Source of the DNA: Wenyingzhuangia marina
GTDB taxonomy: Bacteria > Bacteroidota > Bacteroidia > Flavobacteriales > Flavobacteriaceae
Direction: 5' to 3'
NCBI RefSeq assembly: GCF_900130035.1
Contig: NZ_FQXQ01000003.1
Span: forward strand, 124,001 to 188,000
DNA: 64,000 bases
Shown here piece by piece: positions 29,446 to 38,762 of this stretch; the first letter of the stretch is position 1; each line of letters starts with the position of its first letter. Position numbers and translations under genes: made by a program. The notes beneath the pieces were generated by a model, which was not told where the DNA came from, made no database searches, and saw only the letters and a program-made list of their open reading frames with translations.

Positions 29446-29898
29446 TTAAAGTTTTTCTTTTAAACCTTCCATTAACTTGACTAGTGTTTTCTGAAACTCG
29501 ATAGCTTCCGATAAAGAAATTTTATCCGTTTTAAATGATTTGATAATCTTTTCAGGGATACAAACTGCTTTTTTCTTGAGTGCTTTTCCTTCTTTTGTAA
29601 GTGATATCAATACGGTTCTTTCATCCTTAATAGAACGTTTTCTTATGATGAGTTTTTTTTGTTCTAATCTTTTTAATAAAGGGGTTAAAGTGTTAGATTC
29701 TAGTAAAAGTTTTTGACCTATACTGCTAACACTTTGTTCTTTATACTGCCATAAAACCAATAACACAAGATATTGAGGATAGGTAATGTCTAGATCCTCT
29801 AAATAAGGGGCATACATTTTTGTGGTAAGTCGTGAAGCTGCATAGAGAGGAAAGCATAACTGATTTTCAAGATACAGATTTTCAAAATTTTCTTCCAT
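29446..29898 (-). CDS. MarR-type peroxide sensor, OhrR-like
   Basis: 150 residues with the winged helix of MarR (VSSIGQKLLLESNTLTPLLKRLEQKKLI, KDERTVLISLT). Cys15 in LENQLCFPLYAASRL is at the place of the redox-sensing Cys of OhrR, and Tyr residues (YAPYLEDLDITYPQYLVLLVLW) that stabilise it are kept. It should be a repressor of the preceding peroxidase genes. Last gene of the DoxX-GPx-OhrR operon, 2 bases after the peroxidase stop. Confidence 0.88.
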   Translation of the reverse strand: MEENFENLYLENQLCFPLYAASRLTTKMYAPYLEDLDITYPQYLVLLVLWQYKEQSVSSIGQKLLLESNTLTPLLKRLEQKKLIIRKRSIKDERTVLISLTKEGKALKKKAVCIPEKIIKSFKTDKISLSEAIEFQKTLVKLMEGLKEKL

Positions 29899-29900
29899 CC

Positions 29901-30374
29901 TTAAAGAATTTTTTTAATCAATTTCTCCATTTTCTCAGGTTTGGTAATAGGAACAAAACGTTTGACAGTTTTTCCGTTTTTATCTATTATAAATTTTGTA
30001 AAGTTCCATTTTATTTTACTTCCAAAACATCCTCCTAATTTTGATTTTAAATATTTAAAAATAGGATGTGTATTATTTCCATTCACTTCTATTTTCTCAA
30101 ACATAGGAAAACTAACTCCATAATTAATTTGACAAAATTCTTGAATTTCATCAGAGGTTCCAGATTCTTGTTTTCCAAATTGGTTACATGGAAACCCTAA
30201 AATAACCAATCCCTGATCCTTATATTTTTGATATAAATTTTCAAGTCCCTCGTATTGAGGTGTTAGTCCACATTTACTAGCAGTATTTACTATTATAATG
30301 GTTTTTCCTTTGTATTGCTCCATAGCAACCGTTTTACCATTTAATAATGTTGCTTTTAAATTGTAAAAATTCAT
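29901..30374 (-). CDS. Glutathione peroxidase-family thiol peroxidase
   Basis: 157 residues. Peroxidatic Cys35 (VNTASKCGLTPQY), Gln65 (FPCNQFG) and Trp123-Asn124 (KWNFTKF) form the GPx catalytic set. Cys81 (IQEFCQINYGVSFPMF) sits where resolving cysteines occur in thioredoxin-dependent GPx, so this is more probably a 2-Cys thioredoxin peroxidase than glutathione-linked. Cytoplasmic. Between DoxX and OhrR with 1 and 2 base gaps. Confidence 0.92.
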   Translation of the reverse strand: MNFYNLKATLLNGKTVAMEQYKGKTIIIVNTASKCGLTPQYEGLENLYQKYKDQGLVILGFPCNQFGKQESGTSDEIQEFCQINYGVSFPMFEKIEVNGNNTHPIFKYLKSKLGGCFGSKIKWNFTKFIIDKNGKTVKRFVPITKPEKMEKLIKKIL

Positions 30375-30375
30375 T

Positions 30376-30798
30376 TTATTTTTTCTTAAGGTTTATTAAA
30401 TATTTTAAGGCTCCGGTAGACCATAGTACCCATAGAATTAACACAGGTTGAAAGAATAATCTGATCAATCTTTTTTTATCTGTATCTAATCCAAAACCAT
30501 CAATACCGTTTGTGTATTGTGAAATATTTCCAGGGAAAATAAGTACATAAAAAATAGCCAATCCAATTCCAATTCTCACTTTGTTTTTAATCCAAAAAAT
30601 TAAACATAATCCAAGCGCTATTTCCACAATCCCCGAAGATATCACTACAAAGTCCATAAACTCAGGATTTGTAGGAAGCCATCTAGGTACTTGTGCTTGA
30701 AATTCTTGTCTTTGAAATGTTAGGTGTCCAATTCCTGCTAAAGTCATTAAAGCACCTAAAAATATTCTCATTATATTTTGAACGGTATTTGTTTTCAT
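30376..30798 (-). CDS. DoxX family membrane protein
   Basis: 140 residues with four hydrophobic segments: MRIFLGALMTLAGIGHLTF, FVVISSGIVEIALGLCLIF, IGIGLAIFYVLIFPGNISQY, LILWVLWSTGALKYL. It matches DoxX-type quinone-linked or detoxification membrane proteins. First gene of the peroxide operon, which suggests a redox role. Start at the first ATG. Confidence 0.85.
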   Translation of the reverse strand: MKTNTVQNIMRIFLGALMTLAGIGHLTFQRQEFQAQVPRWLPTNPEFMDFVVISSGIVEIALGLCLIFWIKNKVRIGIGLAIFYVLIFPGNISQYTNGIDGFGLDTDKKRLIRLFFQPVLILWVLWSTGALKYLINLKKK

Positions 30799-30857
30799 AG
30801 TTATCTTTTAAGATTAAATCGTTTGCGATGTAAATGTACGAAAATAAGAAATGATAT

Positions 30858-30875
30858 AATAATAATTTTATTATT
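30858..30875. promoter_or_regulatory. Palindrome, likely OhrR operator
   Basis: Perfect 8-bp arms AATAATAA / TTATTATT with a 2-base centre, 60 bases before the DoxX start codon. AT-rich perfect palindromes of this size are what MarR/OhrR dimers bind. Assignment inferred from operon content. Confidence 0.55.
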
Positions 30876-30935
30876 TCTCGTACTTTATATAAAATCATAT
30901 TTATTGTTAAGCGATTATTAAGGCAGATAGTTTCA

Positions 30936-30943
30936 TACCTTTG
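30936..30943 (+). promoter_or_regulatory. -7 box of DEAD-box helicase gene
   Basis: TACCTTTG fits TAnnTTTG. The ATG at 30959 follows by 15 bases, so the mRNA leader would be about 10 bases. Confidence 0.4.
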
Positions 30944-30958
30944 TCTAAATTATTTTTT

Positions 30959-32305
30959 ATGACAAAGCAGTTTTCAGATTTAGGAATTTCATCTACAATT
31001 ATCAATACCTTGACAGGTTTAGGAATTACTGAACCTACAGAAATTCAAATACAATCTATTCCTGTGATTTTAAATCAAAAGGATGATGTTGTAGGATTGG
31101 CCAATACTGGTACAGGTAAAACAGCTGCTTTTGGATTGCCTTTGTTACAAATGGTGGATGTTTCGATCGAATCTATTCAAGTCGTTATTTTAGCCCCGAC
31201 CAGAGAATTGGGAAAACAAATTCATAGTAATTTAACAGATTTTGGTGCAGACATCTCTGGACTGTCTATTGCAGAACTTTGTGGAGGAACTTCTGTAAAA
31301 CCTCAAATAGAACTTTTACAACAAACCACCCATATAGTAGTTGCCACTCCAGGTCGTTTGATTGATCTGATTCAGAGAGGAAAAATTGACTTAAAACAAG
31401 TAAAATATTTTGTGTTAGATGAAGCCGATGAAATGGTTTTGTCTTTAAAAGAAGGTTTGGATAAAATTGTGGAGGTAATGCCTAAACAAAAAAGAACTTT
31501 TTTATTCTCGGCAACTTTACCTGGATCTGTAAAACAATTGGTTCAGAATTATTTATCTAAACACGTTACACAAGTTGGTGCAGAAACCAATTATACAGCT
31601 CATAAAGATGTAGCTCATCATTATGTGGTGGTAGAACCTATTGAAAAATTAAATGTGTTATTACACTTTTTGTCTAGTAAAGAAGGAGAGCAAGGGATTG
31701 TTTTTTGTAAAACCAAAGCAGCGGTGAATAAGTTGGCCAAGAATTTAGCCATCAATAAAATATCATCAGGTGCTATTCATGGGAGTTTAACGCAAGGAAT
31801 TCGTGATAGAATTATGGAGCAATTCCGTGAAGGATATATTAATACTTTGGTAGCAACAGATGTTGCAGCGAGAGGAATTGATATTAAAAATGTATCTTTC
31901 GTAGTTCATTACCATTTACCAGATGCGATGGAAACTTATATCCACAGAAGTGGTAGAACGGCTAGAGCAGGAGCCAAAGGAATGTCTTTAGCAGTATTGC
32001 AAGCTGATGAGGTTGAGAAGATGGAGTTTTTAGGAGAAGAATATGAAATTGATTTACATAGATATGCCAAGCCTAATGCAGTAAGTATAGAAGAAAACAA
32101 CACCATTCTTTGGGCAAAAAAAATATTTAAGACCAAACCTAATAGAGCGGTTTCCGAGGATGTAAAAGCAGCGGTAAAAAATGTATTTCATCACTTGACT
32201 AAAGAAGAATTGGTAGATAAAATTTTAGCCAATTATTTACTAGAAAATAAAACAGCAGATTTGTTAGCCACAGATAAACCTGTTAAGAAAAAGAAGAAAA
32301 AATAA
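30959..32305 (+). CDS. DEAD-box RNA helicase (RhlE-like)
   Basis: 448 residues from MTKQFSDLGISSTIINTL. Q motif (TEPTEIQIQSIP), motif I ANTGTGKT, DEAD box VLDEADEM, SAT, and HRSGRTARAG are intact. Unlike the first helicase of this window it has no DbpA domain, ending in a short Lys-rich tail (KKKKKK). Cytoplasmic RNA remodelling. Confidence 0.93.
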   Translation: MTKQFSDLGISSTIINTLTGLGITEPTEIQIQSIPVILNQKDDVVGLANTGTGKTAAFGLPLLQMVDVSIESIQVVILAPTRELGKQIHSNLTDFGADISGLSIAELCGGTSVKPQIELLQQTTHIVVATPGRLIDLIQRGKIDLKQVKYFVLDEADEMVLSLKEGLDKIVEVMPKQKRTFLFSATLPGSVKQLVQNYLSKHVTQVGAETNYTAHKDVAHHYVVVEPIEKLNVLLHFLSSKEGEQGIVFCKTKAAVNKLAKNLAINKISSGAIHGSLTQGIRDRIMEQFREGYINTLVATDVAARGIDIKNVSFVVHYHLPDAMETYIHRSGRTARAGAKGMSLAVLQADEVEKMEFLGEEYEIDLHRYAKPNAVSIEENNTILWAKKIFKTKPNRAVSEDVKAAVKNVFHHLTKEELVDKILANYLLENKTADLLATDKPVKKKKKK

Positions 32306-32323
32306 TAATAGTAAGTTTTTATA

Positions 32324-34402
32324 ATGATGATAAAAGGATATAGATATTTTATTATTTTAATGTTTGTTTTTTTAGCTTGTGACAGAGAAGAAGATTTTTA
32401 TACTTCTATTAAAGTTGATACAAGTGTAACAACTGAAGATATTAAAGGTTCATGGCGTCTTTATGCTGGTGAATTTGAGGGAAATATTATTGAAATAAGT
32501 CCTAGTTACCCTCAATGTGGATATGATTACATTAATTTTTCAGGTGATGAGATATATCAAGAATTTTTATATAATAAAACCTACTGTGTTCCATATATTG
32601 GTTCAGGTAATTGGAAAGTTGAAAATGGAATTATAAAAGTGTCTAATATTAATGGAGAAAAAATAGAGTTTCCAATAATTGAATTTAAGCCTTCTGAGTT
32701 AGTCTTGAATTTTCAATATGATATTGATGATGATGGTAAAAAAGAAACTTTTAAGGCATACTTAAGGCCTTATGAGCCTGATTCTAATCAGCAACAGTTA
32801 ATTTCTTTTGAACAAGACTCTAAAGAAACAGCTTTATTAAAATTTAATTGGAGACAAGAAAGAGATGTTAATTCTTTTAGTAGCTATCAGATTTACCGAT
32901 CGCAAGAAGGTATGTGTTCAAAAGAAGGAGCAATACTTTTAGCTAGCATTTCTGATGCTTTCACAACTACTTTTGTGGATGAAAACCCACCAGCTACTCA
33001 AGGAAATTTATGTTATTTTTTGAAGGTTAATTATAAAGATGGTTTGGTTTATGAGAGTGATTTACTAAGTGTAAACCCTAAAGAATTAATTATCACAAAT
33101 AGCATTAACCTAAGTACTCCGAAAATAGAAGGTGATGATATTCTTTTAGAATGGGATCAAGCGGATATTCCTTATTTTTCACATTATCAAATAGTATATG
33201 CTAACTCTAAAGGAAATAACAGTCTTCTTCATGAAGAAGATAGTATTTTATCAATTAATGTTCTTGAAGAAACACGTTTTTTAAATACAGATCCTCCTTA
33301 TCTAGAAAATCCTTTTTTTGCAATTCATGTATACAATATATTTGGTACTAAAGTAGCTTCTAATTATGAACAAGTAACCTATAGAAGAAAGGATTTGTTG
33401 GGACCCTTAACTTTACACCAGACAGAAGTAGATGATGAGGAACCTTTTGTATATTTATATGCAGATAGCCAAATTCCAGATTGGACTAGTGGTTATGATA
33501 GAGATGCTATATTAAAATTTAATTATAATGAAGGTTTGGTAGAGACAACTACAAGTAGTACCCTCTCTGAAGAAGGTAAGTTTCCATTTACAAAACCTAT
33601 TTCTTTTTCTGAAGAAAAAGAGATGATTATAAACGGAGGATCTAATATCTATTTCTTAGACCCAGTATCTTTTACAGTGAACTCTTCTTTTAGGAGGTTT
33701 TATTTAAATGAAAAATTTGATCTATTTAGTATTAAAGATCTTACTTATACAAGAAATGGCTTTTTAGTTGTTATAGACTCTGGTTCTATATATGTTTTTA
33801 AAAGAAATGGCGAAGGTTTAGTCCTTTTAGATAAACAAGTTCATTACGAAAAACACCATCCATATAGCTATTATAGAATGATTCAAGTGAATGGAAATGA
33901 TATTATAGTTGGACATAAAGATGATGAAGAAAGTATTTTCTTTACAGTTGATGATAGTGGTCTGTTACTAAATAAACAGGTTGTATCACTTCCAATGAAT
34001 TCAAACTATACAGCAAAATTTAAGAATTCTTCTTTTTGTAGTGAATCAAATAACTCCCTAATTAATTATGGAGATAGAATTATGTATTCAACACTTTCTT
34101 TTCAAGTAAAAGTACGAATGCCTGAAAATTTCTTTGCTCTTGGTTTAGATAAAAATGCAAATTATATTTACGCATCAACTAACAACCCCGATTGGTTTGG
34201 AAGTGATGTGAAATCATCGTTGCTAAAAAGAGAGGTTTTGTTATTTAATACAAAGACAAGTCAAGTTCAATCTATCAAAACAAAAGGGTATCCTATTCGA
34301 GTATTCGAAAATAATATTGGTGAAATATTCTCAATATCAATCCCTGAAAATCAATCTACAACATTCAAGTATGATATTTTTATTGAGAAAATAAATGATT
34401 AA
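32324..34402 (+). CDS. Large lipoprotein, lipocalin-like N-terminus
   Basis: 692 residues with lipoprotein signal (FIILMFVFLAC-DREED). The N-terminal 125 residues (DIKGSWRLYAGEF ... GNWKVENGIIKV) look like the lipocalin-like domains of Bacteroidota. Two fibronectin III-like segments follow (about 150-240 and 255-350), then a beta-rich region with repeated WD-like strands (IYFLDPVSFTVNSSF, GSIYVFKRNGEGLVL). No function can be given. It begins 18 bases after the helicase stop. Confidence 0.7.
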   Translation: MMIKGYRYFIILMFVFLACDREEDFYTSIKVDTSVTTEDIKGSWRLYAGEFEGNIIEISPSYPQCGYDYINFSGDEIYQEFLYNKTYCVPYIGSGNWKVENGIIKVSNINGEKIEFPIIEFKPSELVLNFQYDIDDDGKKETFKAYLRPYEPDSNQQQLISFEQDSKETALLKFNWRQERDVNSFSSYQIYRSQEGMCSKEGAILLASISDAFTTTFVDENPPATQGNLCYFLKVNYKDGLVYESDLLSVNPKELIITNSINLSTPKIEGDDILLEWDQADIPYFSHYQIVYANSKGNNSLLHEEDSILSINVLEETRFLNTDPPYLENPFFAIHVYNIFGTKVASNYEQVTYRRKDLLGPLTLHQTEVDDEEPFVYLYADSQIPDWTSGYDRDAILKFNYNEGLVETTTSSTLSEEGKFPFTKPISFSEEKEMIINGGSNIYFLDPVSFTVNSSFRRFYLNEKFDLFSIKDLTYTRNGFLVVIDSGSIYVFKRNGEGLVLLDKQVHYEKHHPYSYYRMIQVNGNDIIVGHKDDEESIFFTVDDSGLLLNKQVVSLPMNSNYTAKFKNSSFCSESNNSLINYGDRIMYSTLSFQVKVRMPENFFALGLDKNANYIYASTNNPDWFGSDVKSSLLKREVLLFNTKTSQVQSIKTKGYPIRVFENNIGEIFSISIPENQSTTFKYDIFIEKIND

Positions 34403-34493
34403 TAAGTTGTATGTTGTTGATTTATAAATGTTTAAATTTTAGCGAGAATAATATTTTGAAGACAGTAATAGTTACTTTATCATCATAAACAAA

Positions 34494-35468
34494 ATGCCTA
34501 AAAAAATCACCATACTTGGAGAGAAAATTTTACCTGGTAAAACCTATCAGATAAAAACAGATATTGCTCGCTTACATACACGAACAAAAGTAGAAGTCCC
34601 AATTATTATAAGTAGAGCCAAAGTAGATGGTCCTTGTGTTTTATTGAGTGCAGGTATTCACGGTGATGAGGTGAATGGGGTGGAAATTGTTAGACAAATA
34701 GTGGCTCATAAATATAACATTCCAGATGCAGGAATTATTATTTGTGTTCCCGTAGTAAATGTGTTTGGTTTTTTAATTAAAACCAGAGAGTTTCCTGATG
34801 GTAAGGATTTAAACAGAAGTTTCCCAGGAGCAAAAAATGGCTCTTTAGCCAGCAAGTTTGCTCATTTTTTTATGAATGAAATTGTAGAGCATGTAGATTA
34901 TTGTATCGACTTTCATACAGGTGGAGATTATCGGTTTAATTATCCTCAAATAAGAATTTCTGATGATGATGATTACACTTTTAATTTGGCTAAAATATTT
35001 GGAGCTAAGTTTGTGAAATATTCTTCAGAAAGAGAAAAGTCGTACCGAGCTTCGGCAGTGGCTTCTGGAAAAAAAGTATTGTTGTTCGAAGGGGGGAAAT
35101 CTTTAAATATCAATCCTAAAGTTACAGAAGTTGGAGTCACAGGTGTTTTAAATGTGTTAGAGGCTTTGGGAGTGAAGAATTTTCCTGAATCTCATACGCC
35201 TTTTAAGGAAGAAAAAGAACAGGTGGTTTTTAACGAATCTAAATGGATTAGAGCCAATGCTTCGGGAATGTATAGATCTTTGGTGATTAATGGTGAGCCT
35301 ATAGAGAAAGGAGAAGTAATTGGTTTGATTACCGATCCTTATGGTTTTTTTGAAAAAAAAATAAAATCGCCGATATCAGGTTATATCATTTGTTTAAATC
35401 ATTCTCCTATTGTCAATCAAGGAGATGCCATTGCTCATGTCGCAATTGAAAACATCAAAACAAATTAA
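34494..35468 (+). CDS. Succinylglutamate desuccinylase/aspartoacylase-family amidohydrolase
   Basis: 324 residues. Zinc ligands in GIHGDEVNGVEIV (HxxE, His then Glu) and DFHTGGD, plus GKDLNRSFPG for substrate carboxylate binding. The C-terminal part (SGMYRSLVINGEPIEKGEVIGLITDPYG) is a barrel-sandwich found in this subfamily. The reaction is deacylation of an N-acylated amino acid or peptide tail; many Bacteroidota homologues sit beside RimK ATP-grasp, which is absent here. Confidence 0.85.
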   Translation: MPKKITILGEKILPGKTYQIKTDIARLHTRTKVEVPIIISRAKVDGPCVLLSAGIHGDEVNGVEIVRQIVAHKYNIPDAGIIICVPVVNVFGFLIKTREFPDGKDLNRSFPGAKNGSLASKFAHFFMNEIVEHVDYCIDFHTGGDYRFNYPQIRISDDDDYTFNLAKIFGAKFVKYSSEREKSYRASAVASGKKVLLFEGGKSLNINPKVTEVGVTGVLNVLEALGVKNFPESHTPFKEEKEQVVFNESKWIRANASGMYRSLVINGEPIEKGEVIGLITDPYGFFEKKIKSPISGYIICLNHSPIVNQGDAIAHVAIENIKTN

Positions 35469-35485
35469 TAAGACTTTTTCAGTAT

Positions 35486-35848
35486 TCATGATTCCGATAA
35501 CTTTTTTATGGCTTCTAAGGTTGAAGAAACAAAGTTTACTTGTTTACCTTTATTACTTTCATAAATAAAATCTTTGAGGCTTTTTTTCGTGTATTTTGAA
35601 AAATCTCCTACTATGGCAAGTCTAACTCGATAATTTGAAAATTTTTGAAGAATTTCTCCTGCCATTCTATTTTTAAGATCAAAAAATTCTGGAAAGATAT
35701 TTTTTTGATGGATAATAATTTTATCGAAACCTTGGTAATATAAACTTCCTAATAAATCAAAACCATCTTCTTTGTTCTGAATTATAATGCTATCTGAAAT
35801 TACTTCGGCAATATCTATTTCTTTTATGTTATGTTTTTCTATTCTCAT
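35486..35848 (-). CDS. DUF4180 protein
   Basis: 120 residues. KIIIHQKNIFPEFFDLKNRMAGEILQKFSNYRVRLAIVGDF and DFIYESNKGKQVNF, quoted in pieces, match the DUF4180 signature closely, including the AGEILQKFSNY segment. Family function unknown; it resembles STAS-like alpha/beta proteins. Monocistronic, convergent with the amidohydrolase gene. Confidence 0.9.
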   Translation of the reverse strand: MRIEKHNIKEIDIAEVISDSIIIQNKEDGFDLLGSLYYQGFDKIIIHQKNIFPEFFDLKNRMAGEILQKFSNYRVRLAIVGDFSKYTKKSLKDFIYESNKGKQVNFVSSTLEAIKKLSES

Positions 35849-35990
35849 CTTAAATTTAATGATTTATCAATACTAATTTTATGAAGTTAAGTGATTATTA
35901 TTTATTGATCATAATGATTTAAATAATGGAGTAAAGGAAGATAATTTTTAAATTTCGCTATGGTTAGTAATTGTGAATTTTTGATATTGT

Positions 35991-37346
35991 CTAATCAATA
36001 ATAAGTTTACCGGTTTTTGTTTTTTTACCAATGATTAACTTGTATAAATAAATCCCTGATTGAATATGACTGATGTTCAACATTGTATTATTGAAAACTA
36101 TATTATCATATATTTTTACTCCATTTAAAGTATACAATTTCAAAACTCCTTGTTCATCATTTTGGAGAAATTTAATAGTAATATAATCCTTGGCAGGAAT
36201 TGGGTAGATGCTTACATCCTTTAATAAAATATTATGATTTTTGGTTCCTAGTACATCTATTGGTGAATAATACAATTTTCTCTCTCTGTATTGTTCTTCT
36301 TGTTTTGTGTCGTAATTGTGTTGGCCTAGACTTGTATTTAAAAGCTTATGATGAAACTTTAACTCCTGATTGTTTAAGTGATTGGGCAATAAAATATCAT
36401 TAAACATTAAAGAAAAATCGTATTCATTTGTTTCAAACATAATCTGATGTTGAACATAACCATCGTTACGAGGCTTAATATTTATATCAGCATATTCATT
36501 TAAATAATCATTGTCATCATAACCATAGTACTTTCTATTTGTTAATTTCCAGTTACTATCCTTTGTGTCGTCCCATTCGTAACTTGATAAATTGATTAAT
36601 CGCCATTGCAAATCATATAAATACCATTTCTTTTTACTCGCTATCCACTGATTCGTATTACTATCCCAATTAGAATAAAAAATATAATGCAGTTCCTTGT
36701 CATTTATATACTTGTAATCAATCTTTTCTTGTAATTTCCATTCTTGCGAATTGGCATACCGCCAATATAAACTGTCTTTTAAAGGTTTTCCTTGAGCATT
36801 ATAACTATAATCCCATTTTTCTATTAATAACCAGTCGTTTAAATTATATTTCCATTGATATGTGAGTTTTTGAATCAATTCATCGTTTTGGTTATAGGTA
36901 TATACCCATTTACTGTCTTTATTCCATTTGTTATGTGACCAAATAAACTTGCTATTAACGGTTATGTTGTTATGCTCGTCGTATTTTGATTCCTCCTTTA
37001 ATAGGTTTTTCCAATTGCTATCATTAGTACTCCAAGCAGAGTAAACCCATAATACTTCATTCAAATTTTCATCATATGCATAGCTATCTTTTGTAAACTT
37101 TATGTCCCAAGCATCACTTACTTCATTATAGTTATAATCAATAATACTATCTAATTTCTCTTTGTAAATCTTTACTGATTTTAAACTACGTTGACTACGT
37201 TTTTTTAATGATTGATATGATTTGTTTCTTGTCTTTTGAATTGAATACGGATTTAAAATAGTATTAGAATTGGTTGTTTTTTCTTGTCCTAAAGCTGATA
37301 AATAGAAACAAGAACCAATCATAAAATATAGATACTGCTTTTTCAT
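35991..37346 (-). CDS. Trp/Tyr-rich repeat protein with T9SS sorting domain
   Basis: 451 residues. Signal peptide (YFMIGSCFYLSALG). From about 65 to 300 there are about six repeats of roughly 40 residues of pattern W-x(5-10)-K-W-x-Y-x-Y-(N/D)-x-N/Q, e.g. WVYTYNQNDELIQK, WDYSYNAQGKPLKD, WYLYDLQWRLINL. The end (VSIYPIPAKDYITIKF ... SGIYLYKLIIG) is a type A T9SS domain. Surface protein of unknown role. Confidence 0.78.
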   Translation of the reverse strand: MKKQYLYFMIGSCFYLSALGQEKTTNSNTILNPYSIQKTRNKSYQSLKKRSQRSLKSVKIYKEKLDSIIDYNYNEVSDAWDIKFTKDSYAYDENLNEVLWVYSAWSTNDSNWKNLLKEESKYDEHNNITVNSKFIWSHNKWNKDSKWVYTYNQNDELIQKLTYQWKYNLNDWLLIEKWDYSYNAQGKPLKDSLYWRYANSQEWKLQEKIDYKYINDKELHYIFYSNWDSNTNQWIASKKKWYLYDLQWRLINLSSYEWDDTKDSNWKLTNRKYYGYDDNDYLNEYADINIKPRNDGYVQHQIMFETNEYDFSLMFNDILLPNHLNNQELKFHHKLLNTSLGQHNYDTKQEEQYRERKLYYSPIDVLGTKNHNILLKDVSIYPIPAKDYITIKFLQNDEQGVLKLYTLNGVKIYDNIVFNNTMLNISHIQSGIYLYKLIIGKKTKTGKLIID

Positions 37347-37415
37347 TTTAATATTTTTGTTTTAGCAAAATAATAGAATATTAAAAGAAGTAAAATTGCC
37401 TAGAGATAAGTTGAG

Positions 37416-38033
37416 TTATTTTTTTGATTTTCCAACTTTGCTTTTTTCTTTACTGTATTGTTGAGGAGTCATGTTAAGATAGCTGGCAATATATTTATCG
37501 GGTGTATCTTCAAGTAACCAATTAGAACGAAAAACAATTTCGTGAAAGAGTGCGTACCTTTTGGCTGGACTTCTAGATTGAAGTAAAAACATTCTATTTT
37601 CTCGATCAAGAAGTATATTTTCGTGAATTTTGTATAGCAAATAACTAATCTGATGGCTTTCCATTGCCAGTCTTTCCATATCTTTCTTTTCAATATATAA
37701 TAGCTCAACATCAGTTATAGCTTCTTGAACTTCCAAAGAAGGACTGCCTTCTACATAACTTTTAATACTATTAAAGACCAATCCTTTTGGGGTAATATTG
37801 GTACTTACAGCTACATTATTGTCATAGATAAACTGATGAACAACTCCTTTTATCACAAAATTTGATCGGGTTTCTATTTGTCCTGATTTTAAAATTGAAT
37901 CTCCCTTTTGATAGTTTTTCTTCTTTAAACAAAGTTTTATACTACGAAACTGCTCTTGACTTATAGGTGCAATGAGAACAAAAAAATCATATAGTGTTTT
38001 GTAATCTTTTTCAGATATGTTCTGATTCATCAT
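37416..38033 (-). CDS. Crp/Fnr family regulator 1
   Basis: 205 residues. A cyclic-nucleotide-binding-like beta-roll (about 15-115: KGDSILKSGQIETRSNFVIKGVVHQFI) and a C-terminal helix-turn-helix (PDKYIASYLNMTPQQYSKEKSK), the latter less canonical than in the three other family members of the window (it lacks LSRI(R/K)). No clear target palindrome near it. A second ATG 3 bases in could be the start. Confidence 0.8.
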   Translation of the reverse strand: MMNQNISEKDYKTLYDFFVLIAPISQEQFRSIKLCLKKKNYQKGDSILKSGQIETRSNFVIKGVVHQFIYDNNVAVSTNITPKGLVFNSIKSYVEGSPSLEVQEAITDVELLYIEKKDMERLAMESHQISYLLYKIHENILLDRENRMFLLQSRSPAKRYALFHEIVFRSNWLLEDTPDKYIASYLNMTPQQYSKEKSKVGKSKK

Positions 38034-38353
38034 TCAATTTTTTTAGTTCCAACAAAATTAATGTTTTAAACTAAATTGATTTTGAGTGTATCAAGAATGT
38101 ATATTGATTTTTTAATGATTTGCTTAAAGTAAAGTAGTAGCGTTTATTGAGTGTGAATTTTTGATTTGGCGAAATTTATTCATGGTTAACTAAATATACA
38201 ACCAACTTTTTCTTAACTAAAAAAAGTAATTTACACATGGGAAAACACTTATTTATGACGATAGTGAGACATTAAGTTCTAGATTTCCATTGTTCAAAAT
38301 CATGGTTGAGTGCAAAACTACTTGATTTCTATCCTTTCTTTGGAATACAACTC
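38034..38353. other. Intergenic region without recognised content
   Basis: 320 bases between a regulator start and a lipoprotein stop. I see no ORF, strong hairpin or repeat beyond AT-rich runs. Confidence 0.5.
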
Positions 38354-38638
38354 TCAATACCATTTTTCTAATTTTTTATTTTTAAAAACAAACAAATAAA
38401 ATTCGTCATTTTCATAATGGTCTCTATAAGATAAAACTTCTATTTCATTGCTACCTTCAAATCGCTTTTCTGCAATAGTATAATCACTTCCTAATATATC
38501 AGTAACTTGTTCTTTCGACATGCCTAATTCAATCTTATTCATCTTAAAACTTGTCATATTTGCTACACTTAAAGAAGCACAGGAATGTAGTAGTAATATT
38601 AGAAACGCGTAAAGAAGGTAAATTTTAGATTTTTTCAT
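38354..38638 (-). CDS. Small SmpA/BamE-like lipoprotein
   Basis: 94 residues from MKKSKIYLLYAFLILLLHSC, a lipoprotein signal. The rest, MNKIELGMSKEQVTDILGSDY followed by VLSYRD and FYLFVFKNKKLEKWY, has the GMSKEQV and two-strand pattern of the BamE/SmpA-like fold. The longer frame to 38707 adds a leader unrelated to a signal. Function unknown. Confidence 0.72.
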   Translation of the reverse strand: MKKSKIYLLYAFLILLLHSCASLSVANMTSFKMNKIELGMSKEQVTDILGSDYTIAEKRFEGSNEIEVLSYRDHYENDEFYLFVFKNKKLEKWY

Positions 38639-38734
38639 ACACATAATTATTTTAGAGTGTTGTGTGTTATTCTGATATAGGTTGACCTTTTTATGTTGAT
38701 AAACCACTCGTAAACCGCATTGGGTTTATTGTGG

Positions 38735-38748
38735 GTTGTATGCCGTAA
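38735..38748. repeat. Inverted repeat, left copy
   Basis: GTTGTATGCCGTAA; its inverted partner with one mismatch lies at 39501-39514, the two flanking the lipoprotein gene 38763-39452. Confidence 0.5.
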
Positions 38749-38762
38749 TTATTAATTTAGTA

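Noticed and set aside
37346-37430. Palindrome for Crp/Fnr regulator 1 in front of the repeat protein gene
   Set aside because: Looked 33-35 bases upstream of the nearest TTTG and found no inverted repeat, so this regulator does not follow the layout of the other three.
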